Positions 1 through 8,749 of a DNA stretch of 64,000 bases are shown piece after piece (within the stretch, counting starts at the first letter, position 1; the number at the start of each line of letters is the position of its first letter). Made by a program: the position numbers and the translations under genes. This DNA is from RGIG6919 sp045531905 (lineage in GTDB: Bacteria > Bacillota > Clostridia > Lachnospirales > Lachnospiraceae). Under the pieces are notes generated by a model. That model worked only from the letters and a program-made list of their open reading frames with translations. It ran no database searches and was not told where the DNA came from. Location of the stretch: the NCBI GenBank assembly GCA_045531905.1, contig JAZSEY010000018.1:1-64000 (forward strand), written 5' to 3'.

Positions 1-2136
1 AATAGTGATTTGCTTTAATCTACTACAACCCCTTAACGCCTCTTTTCCTATTGTTTTCACGGACGAACCAAATGTTATACTTGTTAATTTCTTGCAATTT
101 TTGAATGCGTAGGAGCCTATTTTTGTTACTTTGGAAGGTATAGTTACTTTTGTAAGGCTAATACAATTTAAAAATGCTTTGCTACCAATCGTTTTAACAT
201 TTTTTCCAATAACAACTGTCTTTAGTTTTTTACATCCGCTAAATGCACTATCACATATGGTTATGACGTTGTTACCAATCGTCACTTTTTTAATTGTCTT
301 GTTATTCTTAAATGCATTCTTTGCAATGGCAGTGATTTTATAAAGTATTCCATCCACTTCTAGGTCATTAGGAATAACTACATGCGTTTCTTCACCACTA
401 TAATCAATCAACTCCAATGTATATTCGCCATCACCGATTTCGATAACTTCATATTCTATCTCATCATCCGTATCCTCAATGATATCGCCAATTTCTATAT
501 CAGTTTCATCCTCTGAATCTTCGTCTGTCTCCTCATCATCCGATTCCTCGTCTGGCTCTTCTGCGTCCTCATTGTCTAGTTCTTCATCTGATTCATTTGT
601 TTCTTCATCATCGGATATCGCCTCTGGCACCACAACATTATTACACGGCGATAAACAATAAGACATCATGTTTCCTTGCATATCCCACGCATATATATTG
701 GTAGAATATATTCCTGTTTCGTAATTGTGTTCTGATGTTTTTACGTCAAAATACCAGCTATCACCATCTTTAATTCCTTGATATACATTACCAGACTGAT
801 TCCAACCCTGTTTCAAGTCATCTTGCCCACCTGCACTGGTCCATGTTGGAAATTTTACATAATCAATTCCACTTCCACTATCTTCTATTTTACACTTCAC
901 TCTATATCCTTCAGATGTCAAATTCTCTATGCTGACATTTGAAATTACCGGTGCAGTGCGGTCAATAAATATAGGTGCCACTACATAACACGCAGAATTG
1001 CCTGCCGCATCATACGCATAAATATGAGTAACATATTTTCCTTCTATTGCACCGGATTTTAATCCGGATATATTAACTGTACAAGTCGCTGTACTTCCAG
1101 AGATCGTACCATCTAACCATATAGCATTTTCTCCCTGATGAATATTATTATTCCAACTTGGAAATTTTACTTTTGTAACTCCCTTATTATCAGTTACCGT
1201 ACATGTAATCTTATATCCATTTTTAGTAATATTCGACACTTTTACGTTAGAAACAACAGGTTTTATGTTATCCCCACCCGGTGTTGTAAATGTGTATACT
1301 GGACTAAAATGGTCAACTCCACCGTATGTAGCATAAAATTGATATTTGTATGTCGTTCCTGCTTGTAACTTCAATTTCTGTGTTGTTTCACTATTAATAT
1401 CATACCAAATATTTATATATGAATTGCTAACTGATGTACTTTCTCCCGCCTGAGCAATCAAATTACCATTTGCGTCAAAGAAATTACAACCTGCCCATTG
1501 AAACTGCACAGTAGAACCTACATTAAATGTTGCAGATACTGTAGCATTTGTTTCTGTTAAGTTACTTACAGAAGCTGTCCATGCGGAGGTGTTAGAAGAA
1601 TCTCCACTAGATGTAGCTGAAAAATCAGGTCTAATCGCACACTGTAATGCCGAACAATAAAACCAATTCTGCGTACAATATGACTGAGAATTAAAATTCT
1701 GATTAACTGCATTAAATCCTACTGAGTCCGCTGATGTAATAATACCCACATGACCGAGCGAACTAGTACTACAAGTACTACAACTGTGATTTACTTTCCA
1801 TACAGCAATATCGCCTGGCTGATAATCACTGTATACTCGTGTCCAACCTGTTGGCAATGTGTTACTCACATATGCAGATGCATTACCATATGCATAGTCA
1901 GCGTTTCCTAAATATGCATAATAATATTTGATCAAGTCTACGCACTGTGCACCATATACACCATCATAGTCAAGAGACTGATTGAGCTGACTTGTTGCCC
2001 AATTGACAGCATCAGCCTGACTATGATTCGCTGTTGTTGCATTAACTCTTAACGGTGTTACAAATGACAACATAGAAACAATCATAATTGCTACCATAAG
2101 AAAAGCAAAATACTTAATTTCTCTCCATCTACCCAC
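1..2136 (-). CDS. secreted CHAP-domain protein with Bsp-like and leucine-rich repeats (3' part beyond left edge)
   Basis: Partial gene; the reading frame stays open to base 1, so the C-terminus is missing. The chosen start is GTG at 2136, with AGGGTGG five bases upstream; an in-frame GTG at 2145 and later ATGs are alternatives. A signal peptide (hydrophobic segment about residues 8-25) is followed by a CHAP amidase-like domain, with catalytic-type Cys in GAQCVDL and His in LGHVGI. Next come a fibronectin-like segment, two GBS Bsp-like repeats (aromatic KFPSW / KFPTW motifs), a very acidic Asp/Glu linker (about 440-640 on the map) and then BspA-type LRR_5 repeats (AFKNC-like units). It is probably an exported cell-wall or surface protein; peptidoglycan or peptide hydrolysis is inferred from CHAP only. 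The serine-rich frame on the other strand at 479-661 is a shadow of the acidic linker. Confidence 0.85.
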   Translation of the reverse strand, partial: MGRWREIKYFAFLMVAIMIVSMLSFVTPLRVNATTANHSQADAVNWATSQLNQSLDYDGVYGAQCVDLIKYYYAYLGNADYAYGNASAYVSNTLPTGWTRVYSDYQPGDIAVWKVNHSCSTCSTSSLGHVGIITSADSVGFNAVNQNFNSQSYCTQNWFYCSALQCAIRPDFSATSSGDSSNTSAWTASVSNLTETNATVSATFNVGSTVQFQWAGCNFFDANGNLIAQAGESTSVSNSYINIWYDINSETTQKLKLQAGTTYKYQFYATYGGVDHFSPVYTFTTPGGDNIKPVVSNVKVSNITKNGYKITCTVTDNKGVTKVKFPSWNNNIHQGENAIWLDGTISGSTATCTVNISGLKSGAIEGKYVTHIYAYDAAGNSACYVVAPIFIDRTAPVISNVSIENLTSEGYRVKCKIEDSGSGIDYVKFPTWTSAGGQDDLKQGWNQSGNVYQGIKDGDSWYFDVKTSEHNYETGIYSTNIYAWDMQGNMMSYCLSPCNNVVVPEAISDDEETNESDEELDNEDAEEPDEESDDEETDEDSEDETDIEIGDIIEDTDDEIEYEVIEIGDGEYTLELIDYSGEETHVVIPNDLEVDGILYKITAIAKNAFKNNKTIKKVTIGNNVITICDSAFSGCKKLKTVVIGKNVKTIGSKAFLNCISLTKVTIPSKVTKIGSYAFKNCKKLTSITFGSSVKTIGKEALRGCSRLKQITI

Positions 2137-2293
2137 ATTAACCACCCTTACAGATTAATCTGCCCTTTCTTAATAGAAGATATAATCCATTTTATCGCTT
2201 CAACTCATCAGAAAAAATACACTTGTCGTTTTTGACCATATTTTTGTTTTAATTAACAACTCGCTCTCACAATCAATATATTTAATTTACATA

Positions 2294-2322
2294 TTGACAT
2301 TTGTTTTAGGGCATATTATGAT
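2294..2322 (+). promoter_or_regulatory. sigma-A promoter for the 2392 gene
   Basis: TTGACA at 2294-2299 and TATGAT at 2317-2322 are separated by 17 bases. It lies about 70 bases before the start codon. Confidence 0.65.
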
Positions 2323-2391
2323 AAAATTAGTAAAATAATTATTTTCAATTCACGTTTATGCATAAGCGAATCCATACTAGGAGGCGTTACA

Positions 2392-3384
2392 TTGACAACA
2401 GAATCGATACTAAAGAAGCATTTTCCCATGTTGCGAACTGCTGAGGAAGTGATGCAGGATATTCAGGGGAATCCACATCTTCGTAGACAGTATCAGACAT
2501 GGCCCGAAGAACGGCAGCAAGAGTTTATGGATATATGTACCGGTGCGAGAGGTGTCAAAATGATGTATGACACCTTTTTTAAGGAAGTGATGAATCCGGA
2601 ATATACACCGGAACGGGTGGGAGATTTTCTTTCTGTACTGTTAAAACAGAAAGTTACGGTATTGCATGCTTTACCTAACGATACAGTAAGAATTGGTGCC
2701 GAGAATTCATTGTTATACACAGACTTAGTTGTGAAGTTGGAGGATGGCAGTTATGCCAATATTGAGATTCAGAAGATTGGCTATCTATTTCCGGGACAAC
2801 GTGCAGCATGCTATTCCGCAGATTTGTTATTACGGCAGTATAAAAGAGTGCGTGCTGAGACAAAGGATATAAAAGGAAAGAAGTTTTCCTATAAGGATAT
2901 TATGCCAGTGTATACCATCGTGCTGTTTGAACACAGCCCTCAGATATTTCACGAATATCCTGACGAGTATCTGCATTACATAGAAGCAAAATCTGACACT
3001 GGAATTCAAGTAGAATTATTACAAAAATACCTCTTCATTCCACTTGACATCTTCAAGAAAAATGTTCAAAATAAGATTAACATTGATAATAAAGTTGAGG
3101 CATGGCTGCGATTCTTTTCCACAGATGTACCGGAGGATATACTGCAACTGATAGAGGCATATCCAGAGTATAAAAAGATGTATGAAGAAGTTTACCAGCT
3201 CTGCCTAAGCACAGAGAAGGTGATGGAGATGTTTTCCGAAGAATTAAGGATATTAGATCATAATACGGCAGAATATATGGTGGATGTGATGCAGGATGAG
3301 ATAGATGCACTAAAACTACAGAATGACAGTCAACAAGAAGAAATAGCATACCTAAAAGCACAACTAGAAGCATTCACTCAATAA
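2392..3384 (+). CDS. PD-(D/E)XK nuclease family (Rpn/transposase-like) protein
   Basis: A 330-residue protein starting at TTG 2392, chosen because AGGAGG lies seven bases upstream. It resembles the PD-(D/E)XK family usually annotated as putative transposase or Rpn recombination-promoting nuclease. The core is visible as TDLVVK (about residue 110) followed by NIEIQK, giving the D...E-x-Q arrangement of the fold. The C-terminus ends in a coiled coil (about 295-328). It is a single gene with its own promoter and no terminal inverted repeats, so it is not an insertion sequence by itself. DNA cleavage and recombination promotion are known for Rpn relatives; activity here is inferred. Two other relatives lie in the window (15097 and 45410). 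Confidence 0.75.
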   Translation: MTTESILKKHFPMLRTAEEVMQDIQGNPHLRRQYQTWPEERQQEFMDICTGARGVKMMYDTFFKEVMNPEYTPERVGDFLSVLLKQKVTVLHALPNDTVRIGAENSLLYTDLVVKLEDGSYANIEIQKIGYLFPGQRAACYSADLLLRQYKRVRAETKDIKGKKFSYKDIMPVYTIVLFEHSPQIFHEYPDEYLHYIEAKSDTGIQVELLQKYLFIPLDIFKKNVQNKINIDNKVEAWLRFFSTDVPEDILQLIEAYPEYKKMYEEVYQLCLSTEKVMEMFSEELRILDHNTAEYMVDVMQDEIDALKLQNDSQQEEIAYLKAQLEAFTQ

Positions 3385-3418
3385 ACTATTATCGTTGCAA
3401 TCAAGCATTTATATATGT

Positions 3419-3473
3419 CAAAACCAGTTTCATCAAAGGAACATCTATGTCCGTTGATATGAAACTGGTTTTG
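3419..3473. terminator. bidirectional hairpin terminator between convergent genes
   Basis: The arms CAAAACCAGTTTCAT and ATGAAACTGGTTTTG (3419-3433 / 3459-3473) are perfectly complementary over 15 bp, and further inner pairing (GGA-CAT / ATGTCC) extends the stem. The arms begin and end in A and T runs, so it can act in both directions. It sits between the convergent ends at 3384 and 3490. Confidence 0.75.
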
Positions 3474-3489
3474 TAATATATCTATACTC

Positions 3490-4179
3490 CTAAACCTTAA
3501 ACCGATATCCAACACCCCAGATAGTCTCAATGTACTGTGGTTTTGAACTATCGCACTCAATCTTTTCACGAATCTTCTTAATATGCACCGTTACCGTTGC
3601 AATATCCCCAACAGATTCCATATCCCAAATTTTTTGGAATAACTCATCCTTGGAAAATACATGATTCGGATTACTAGCCAAAAATGTAAGCAAGTCAAAT
3701 TCCTTTGTGGTGAGAATTTTTTCTTCATCATTCACATACACTCTTCTTGCTGTTTTGTCGATACGAATACCACGAATCTCAATCACATCATTTTTCTGCT
3801 GATTAGAACCTACCAAACGTTCATATCTGGCAAGGTGCGCCTTTACACGGGCTACTAACTCGCTTGGGCTAAATGGCTTAGTAATGTAATCATCTGCACC
3901 TAAACCAAGACCTCTAATCTTATCGATATCATCCTTTTTCGCAGACACCATCAAAATCGGGATATCCTTTTCTTCACGAATACGCTTGCACACCTCGAAA
4001 CCGTCCATCCCCGGAAGCATCAAATCCAGAATTATCATATTGTAGTCTTCTGTCAAAGCCCGATCCAACCCTGACTTTCCATCTGCCGCTATATCAACTT
4101 GAAAATCCGAAAGCTCAAGATAGTCCTTTTCCAGTTCTGCTATGCTTTCTTCGTCTTCCACCAATAATACTCTATACAT
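3490..4179 (-). CDS. OmpR/PhoB-family response regulator
   Basis: A 229-residue two-component regulator. The N-terminal receiver domain has the acidic pair in LLVEDEE, the phospho-acceptor Asp in IILDLMLPGMDG (about residue 52), the Thr/Ser switch position in ILMVSAK and Lys in TKPFSP. The C-terminal winged helix (about 130-229) has KEFDLLTFLASNP and VTVHIKKIREKIE, the DNA-binding signature. Its start overlaps the end of the kinase gene by eight bases, which implies translational coupling. The target genes cannot be read from the sequence. Confidence 0.93.
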   Translation of the reverse strand: MYRVLLVEDEESIAELEKDYLELSDFQVDIAADGKSGLDRALTEDYNMIILDLMLPGMDGFEVCKRIREEKDIPILMVSAKKDDIDKIRGLGLGADDYITKPFSPSELVARVKAHLARYERLVGSNQQKNDVIEIRGIRIDKTARRVYVNDEEKILTTKEFDLLTFLASNPNHVFSKDELFQKIWDMESVGDIATVTVHIKKIREKIECDSSKPQYIETIWGVGYRFKV

Positions 4180-5653
4180 CGCCTGCTACCTCCTTTTGCT
4201 CCTGTACCATCTGCAAGGTGAAAAATATAGTCGTTCCTACACCTAACTTGCTATCTGCCCACATGGTTCCACCATGTTCCTCAATAACCTTTTTCGCAAT
4301 GGAAAGCCCCAGTCCGGAACCACCCATAGAACGTCTCGCTTCATCAGCGCGATAGGTTCGATTGAAAATGTTAGGCAAAGCCTCCTCGCTGATACCAATT
4401 CCGTTATCCTCAAAGGACAACTGCACCATATCATTGACTGGTTTCAAATGAATATCAATAGTACAAGTATCTTTGTCATTATATTTTCTTGAATTCGTAA
4501 TGATATTATTAATTACTCTTCTTAACTGTTCCGGGTCCACCGTTACTCTGGTACCCTTATCACAATAATTCTTGTAAGTAACCGTCACATTTTCCAGTTC
4601 AGACATGTCCTCTAAACAATCCTGCATATATGCATCAATCGGTATCTTTCTGAAGTTATACGGAATGGCATTGCTATTCAACTTTGTATAAAGTGACAAC
4701 TCGTTAATCATGGCGTCCATCTCGTTGGCCTTATTATAAATAATGCGGATGTACTTATCCATCTTTTCCGGCGAATCTGCTACACCATCCATAATGCCTT
4801 CCACATGACCTTTGATAGATGTAATCGGTGTCTTTAGGTCATGAGAAATATTTGCAATTAACTCTCTATTCTTTTCCTCCGCCTGTATCTGCTTTACCAT
4901 GGACTGTCGCAACTGGTCTCTCATGTTATTAAAGGATTGACACAAATCACCAAGCTCATCATCGGTATCCACCTGAACCTTATAGTCCCAATTACCTTCC
5001 ATAATAGCGGTTGTTCCCTGTTTTAAGGACTGAATCGGTCTGACAAATCCCCAATACATATAGAAAGAAATTACCACGCTGGTCAAACAGAAAATGATAA
5101 TCAAAATGGTAATCATGGCAACCGCAACCTCTTTGAACTTTGGCACCATATTTCCAAGGTAAGTCACTACATAAACCACACCATCCTTACCATCTGTAAA
5201 CCCAAAATCAATCTGGCGAATCACAAAACTATCTGGATTTTTGATATAAGAAACCATCTCTCCACTTTGGGAAGACTTAGTTGGTAATTGCTCTTCTAAC
5301 CCAACCGGCAAATCATCAATCCCCTGAAAAATAATACTATTCTCCTTTTTGACAATCAAAAACGAATTATGGGCATTGAGAGTCTGATTAATCTCTTGCA
5401 AATCCTTCTCATTGATAGCCTCTACCTCTTTCCCGCCAAATATGGTACGGAGCACCTGCACTTCCTGTTGCAATATGGAATCCACGGTATCCATAGGATT
5501 ACTAATCTGCTCATAATCATTAATATTTCGAATATCCCCATAAACTGCACTCAAATATACATTGGCAACTAATGTCAATGCCAATATTGTGAAAAATATA
5601 GGCAAAATGATCATGGGAATGATTAACATTTTAATCTTACGGGTAATCTTCAC
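4172..5653 (-). CDS. membrane sensor histidine kinase
   Basis: A 493-residue kinase. Two membrane segments (about 8-33 and 178-205) enclose an extracellular sensor domain of about 145 residues with no recognised fold. A HAMP domain, a HisKA domain (phospho-acceptor His in ANISHDLKTP) and a HATPase_c domain follow (N box ITNSRKYND, DNGIGI, GGSGLGLSI). All catalytic boxes are intact. It is the partner of the overlapping response regulator. An extended -10 (TGCTATACT, 5694-5702 on the minus strand) precedes it. The ligand is unknown. Confidence 0.93.
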   Translation of the reverse strand: MKITRKIKMLIIPMIILPIFFTILALTLVANVYLSAVYGDIRNINDYEQISNPMDTVDSILQQEVQVLRTIFGGKEVEAINEKDLQEINQTLNAHNSFLIVKKENSIIFQGIDDLPVGLEEQLPTKSSQSGEMVSYIKNPDSFVIRQIDFGFTDGKDGVVYVVTYLGNMVPKFKEVAVAMITILIIIFCLTSVVISFYMYWGFVRPIQSLKQGTTAIMEGNWDYKVQVDTDDELGDLCQSFNNMRDQLRQSMVKQIQAEEKNRELIANISHDLKTPITSIKGHVEGIMDGVADSPEKMDKYIRIIYNKANEMDAMINELSLYTKLNSNAIPYNFRKIPIDAYMQDCLEDMSELENVTVTYKNYCDKGTRVTVDPEQLRRVINNIITNSRKYNDKDTCTIDIHLKPVNDMVQLSFEDNGIGISEEALPNIFNRTYRADEARRSMGGSGLGLSIAKKVIEEHGGTMWADSKLGVGTTIFFTLQMVQEQKEVAGDV

Positions 5654-5693
5654 AGCGCTTACTCCTTTCTAAAGTATTGGCTTGAATACCATC

Positions 5694-5702
5694 AGTATAG
5701 CA
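5694..5702 (-). promoter_or_regulatory. extended -10 promoter of the two-component operon
   Basis: Reads TGCTATACT on the minus strand about 40 bases before the kinase start. No good -35 is visible, as is common for extended -10 promoters. Confidence 0.45.
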
Positions 5703-5747
5703 TGATTTTCTATAAAATAATAATTAAGAAACAATAAAGTAAATCCA

Positions 5748-5776
5748 TTGACGAATGTCCTGAAATGTAGTATTGT
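5748..5776 (+). promoter_or_regulatory. promoter of the metK riboswitch leader
   Basis: TTGACG (5748-5753) and TATTGT (5771-5776) lie 17 bases apart, just upstream of the riboswitch. Together with the riboswitch and terminator it fills the 360-base gap between the divergent kinase and metK genes. Confidence 0.6.
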
Positions 5777-5803
5777 TAGGTCAGCAAATTGTTTAAGATA
5801 CTT

Positions 5804-5910
5804 CTCTTATTCAGAGTGGCGGAGTCATAAGGGACGAAGAAACCACGGCAACCCCGATTTTACATCGGAAGGTGCCACCCCGAGCGATATGATATATCGA
5901 GCAATAAGAG
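5804..5910 (+). promoter_or_regulatory. SAM-I (S-box) riboswitch aptamer
   Basis: P1 is formed by CTCTTATT (5804-5811) and AATAAGAG (5903-5910). Between them are the S-box landmarks: AGAGTGGCGGAGTC, the GAAACCACGGCAACC core, a P3 hairpin (CCGAT...ATCGG), the following GGTGCCA, and a last hairpin. The position before metK fits negative control by S-adenosylmethionine. The base just after P1 begins a GGATTTG segment that can form an antiterminator (see the terminator entry). Confidence 0.9.
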
Positions 5911-5931
5911 GATTTGAATACTGCATTTTTC

Positions 5932-5960
5932 AAATCCGATTATGAAATCGGATTTTTTCT
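5932..5960 (+). terminator. riboswitch-controlled intrinsic terminator
   Basis: AAATCCGAT (5932-5940) pairs with ATCGGATTT (5947-5955) and is followed by a T run. The alternative antiterminator is GGATTTG (5910-5916) with CAAATCC (5931-5937). The first base of GGATTTG is the last base of P1, so SAM-stabilised P1 favours termination. Confidence 0.88.
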
Positions 5961-6012
5961 TTTTAGAAAAACCTTTGGAGTATCTTTCATTTATCATTTA
6001 GGAGGATTTACA

Positions 6013-7200
6013 ATGGAAAAAAGATTATTCACTTCAGAATCAGTAACAGAAGGACATCCTGACAAAATCTGTGACCAGATTTCAGATGCCATTTTGGATG
6101 CCATGCTTGCACAGGACCCAATGAGCCGTGTTGCCTGCGAGACAGCCATCACTACAGGTCTTGTTTTAGTTATGGGCGAGATTACCACAAACGGTTACGT
6201 TGATATTCAGAAAACAGTGCGTGACACAGTTCGCGAAATTGGTTATGACAGAGCAAAATACGGTTTTGACTGCGATACCTGTGGCGTTATCGTTGCATTG
6301 GATGAGCAGTCAACAGATATTGCAATGGGCGTTGACAAGGCATTAGAAGCAAAGGAAAACACCATGTCCGATGAGGAAATTGAAGCCATCGGTGCCGGTG
6401 ACCAGGGTATGATGTTTGGTTATGCAAGTAACGAGACACCAGAATTAATGCCTTATCCTATCTCCCTTGCACATAAGTTAGCTATTCAGTTAACAAAGGT
6501 AAGAAAGACTGGGGTACTTCCTTATTTGAGACCAGACGGAAAGACTCAGGTGACTGTAGAATATGATGAAGCAGGTAACGCAACCCGTTTGGATGCAGTT
6601 GTATTATCTACACAGCATGATGAGAATGTAACACAGGAACAGATTCATGCAGATATTAAGAAGCATGTATTTGATGTTATTTTGCCACAAGAAATGGTAG
6701 ACGAGAACACCAAGTTCTTCATCAATCCAACTGGCAGATTTGTAATTGGTGGACCACACGGCGACAGTGGTTTAACCGGACGTAAAATTATCGTAGACAC
6801 CTACGGCGGTTATGCCCGTCACGGTGGCGGTGCATTCTCCGGCAAGGACTGCACAAAGGTTGACCGTTCTGCTGCTTACGCAGCACGTTACGTTGCAAAG
6901 AATATTGTTGCTGCCGGCTTAGCTGACAAATGCGAGATTCAGCTTTCATACGCTATCGGTGTTGCAAAGCCAACATCTATTATGGTTGACACCTTTGGCA
7001 CAGGTAAAGTTTCTGATGAAAAGTTAGTTGACATCATCCGTGAGAATTTTGATTTAAGACCAGCAGGCATTATCAAGATGCTTGACCTTAGACGACCAAT
7101 CTACAAGCAGACTGCTGCTTATGGACATTTCGGTCGTACTGACATCACGCTTCCATGGGAAAACACAGACATGGCAGACAAGCTTAAGAGCTATTTATAA
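6013..7200 (+). CDS. metK: S-adenosylmethionine synthetase
   Basis: Makes SAM from methionine and ATP, releasing phosphate and pyrophosphate. The start is ATG 6013, with GGAGG a few bases upstream, giving 395 residues, the usual length; the frame continues upstream to a TTG at 5914 inside the riboswitch terminator region, which is not credible. Signature motifs are GHPDKICDQISDA near the N-terminus, GAGDQGMMFGYA in the middle, and the GGPHGDSGLTGRK / GGGAFSGKD loops that bind metals and triphosphate. It is under the SAM riboswitch. The next gene starts 23 bases downstream with no terminator between, so the riboswitch probably controls both. Confidence 0.98.
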   Translation: MEKRLFTSESVTEGHPDKICDQISDAILDAMLAQDPMSRVACETAITTGLVLVMGEITTNGYVDIQKTVRDTVREIGYDRAKYGFDCDTCGVIVALDEQSTDIAMGVDKALEAKENTMSDEEIEAIGAGDQGMMFGYASNETPELMPYPISLAHKLAIQLTKVRKTGVLPYLRPDGKTQVTVEYDEAGNATRLDAVVLSTQHDENVTQEQIHADIKKHVFDVILPQEMVDENTKFFINPTGRFVIGGPHGDSGLTGRKIIVDTYGGYARHGGGAFSGKDCTKVDRSAAYAARYVAKNIVAAGLADKCEIQLSYAIGVAKPTSIMVDTFGTGKVSDEKLVDIIRENFDLRPAGIIKMLDLRRPIYKQTAAYGHFGRTDITLPWENTDMADKLKSYL

Positions 7201-7223
7201 GAGAAAAAGGGGAGATTAGCCTT

Positions 7224-8162
7224 ATGAAGAATATGTTGAATTTTAAAAACTTCACTGCCGAAGAGTTACAAACCATTTTGGATATGGCATTGAAGATGAA
7301 AAAGAATCCTGAGAATTATAGCGAACTGTTAAAGGGAAAGAAGCTTTATACATTATTTGAAAAGACTTCTACTAGAACATTTTTATCCTTTACAACAGGT
7401 ATTACAGAGCTTGGCGGAACCTATTACAACCAGATTTGGGAGGATTCCAACTTTGTATTAGGCGAGCCTGTTTCTGAGCTTCGTTATATCGGACGTAATG
7501 TAGATATCATCATGGCTCGTTTAATTAAGAATGAGACCGTTGAAATGTTTGGTGCTAATACATCTGTTCCATTTATTAACGGCTGTGACAGCACTTACCA
7601 TCCATGCCAGATTTTGGCAGATGCTTTGACCATTTTGGAGCATTTTGGAACTTTGGATGTAAAACTCCTTTACATCGGTGCTAAGAACAATGTATTTAAT
7701 TCATTGGTAGAATTCTTTACCAAGATGCAGAAGGGTACCTTATATGGTCTTACTCCATTGGTAAATGAAACTGCTGTGGAGCCTGATTTTTATGAAAAGG
7801 CAAAAGAAACAGGTTACTATGTTGAGCTTGACCCAACTATGAGCATGGAAGAGGCTAAGTCATATGTAAAAGATATGGATTTACTCTATACTGATACATG
7901 GGTTGATATGGAATTCTTTAACAATCCTGCATACCAGAAGCAGAAGGAAGAAACCCTTGCGAAAATGATGCCATACCAGATTAACGAGGCATTATTAGAG
8001 GGCAGCAACGCTAAGGTTATGCACGATATGCCAATGCACGTTGGTTTCGAGATTTCTGAGGAAGTAGAAAAGAGATTCTTAGAATTTATCTTAGATCAGG
8101 CTGAGAACCGTCGTCACGCAGAGAAGGCGGTTATGGCTTATTTGTTAGATAAGAAGTTTTAA
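7224..8162 (+). CDS. aspartate/ornithine carbamoyltransferase family protein with altered substrate motifs
   Basis: A 312-residue member of the transcarbamylase family. The carbamoyl-phosphate side is mostly kept: a STRT-type loop at residues 49-53, IIMAR with Arg99, and HPCQ at 126-129. The loop reads STRTF rather than STRTR. The second-substrate regions differ from ornithine transcarbamylase: WVDME (226-230) replaces WVSMG, and MHDMPMH (266-272) replaces the Cys-containing HCLP loop. The C-terminal Arg helix (ENRRHAEKA) is present. Pathway databases would probably label it ornithine carbamoyltransferase, but its acceptor substrate cannot be assigned. It is 23 bases behind metK and upstream of pyrB, and is probably under SAM control. 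No other arginine gene is nearby. Confidence 0.8.
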   Translation: MKNMLNFKNFTAEELQTILDMALKMKKNPENYSELLKGKKLYTLFEKTSTRTFLSFTTGITELGGTYYNQIWEDSNFVLGEPVSELRYIGRNVDIIMARLIKNETVEMFGANTSVPFINGCDSTYHPCQILADALTILEHFGTLDVKLLYIGAKNNVFNSLVEFFTKMQKGTLYGLTPLVNETAVEPDFYEKAKETGYYVELDPTMSMEEAKSYVKDMDLLYTDTWVDMEFFNNPAYQKQKEETLAKMMPYQINEALLEGSNAKVMHDMPMHVGFEISEEVEKRFLEFILDQAENRRHAEKAVMAYLLDKKF

Positions 8163-8167
8163 TATAT

Positions 8168-8195
8168 TAGGCGATTGTCATTTGGCAGTCGCCTA
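8168..8195 (+). other. intergenic hairpin after the carbamoyltransferase
   Basis: TAGGCGA (8168-8174) pairs with TCGCCTA (8189-8195). No proper T run follows (TTGCACG), so it is at best a partial terminator or an mRNA 3'-end stabiliser before the next gene. Confidence 0.45.
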
Positions 8196-8239
8196 TTGCA
8201 CGTTATCTTATATTATTTTATGATTAGGTAGGTACTGTC

Positions 8240-8737
8240 ATGCATTTCGACTATGTCATGTGGCTCAATATTATAACAGCACTTTTGTTTTTTGGCTTTT
8301 TACTGCTTTCCGTTTTGTCGGTGCGAAGTATTCTCCGCCAGAAAACCATTGTCATATCCAGTCGGATTGGCAGACAGACCGGTTTGATTGAAGTCATTAA
8401 TGTCAACGTTGCTTTATTGATCATTGTAATACTTGTGATATATCGATTATACATTTATATCCCTACTGTTGCAGTATTTGCATTTTTTATCCTTTCACTG
8501 ACCAGACTACAAAGTGGTATTTCTAACACGGGCATTTTTGTAGGCATGACCTACATTCCCTGGGAACAGGTAAAGGCTTACAAAATGGTCAATGACGACA
8601 TCAATACACTTCAGGTAAAATTCCGAGCAAACAAACGTCAGTATGTGATGCGTTGTGACAAAAAAGATTTAAGTGCCATTCAGGCAATATTGAGAAAATT
8701 CAGAGTTCCTGAACAGGAAACTATTTCGTTAGATTAA
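8240..8737 (+). CDS. small membrane protein of unknown function
   Basis: A 165-residue protein that I do not recognise. There are three hydrophobic segments (about 8-30, 54-72 and 74-92), then a soluble C-terminal domain with a PWEQVKAYK motif reminiscent of the PH-like domains in small bacterial membrane proteins (TGIFVGMTYIPWEQV). It ends 12 bases before pyrB and is presumably co-transcribed. No link to pyrimidine synthesis is implied by the sequence itself. Confidence 0.75.
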   Translation: MHFDYVMWLNIITALLFFGFLLLSVLSVRSILRQKTIVISSRIGRQTGLIEVINVNVALLIIVILVIYRLYIYIPTVAVFAFFILSLTRLQSGISNTGIFVGMTYIPWEQVKAYKMVNDDINTLQVKFRANKRQYVMRCDKKDLSAIQAILRKFRVPEQETISLD

Positions 8738-8749
8738 AGGAGGCAGATT

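Noticed and set aside
479..661. Serine-rich plus-strand reading frame
   Set aside because: It is the antisense shadow of the Asp/Glu-rich linker of the 1-2136 gene; it has no ribosome site or promoter.
2392..3384. Annotating the PD-(D/E)XK genes as insertion sequences
   Set aside because: They lack terminal inverted repeats or direct flanking repeats; the 2392 and 15097 genes have ordinary promoters of their own, and all three have good ribosome sites.
5914..6012. Upstream TTG start for metK
   Set aside because: It would place coding sequence in the riboswitch antiterminator and terminator; the ATG at 6013 has a good GGAGG and gives the normal length.
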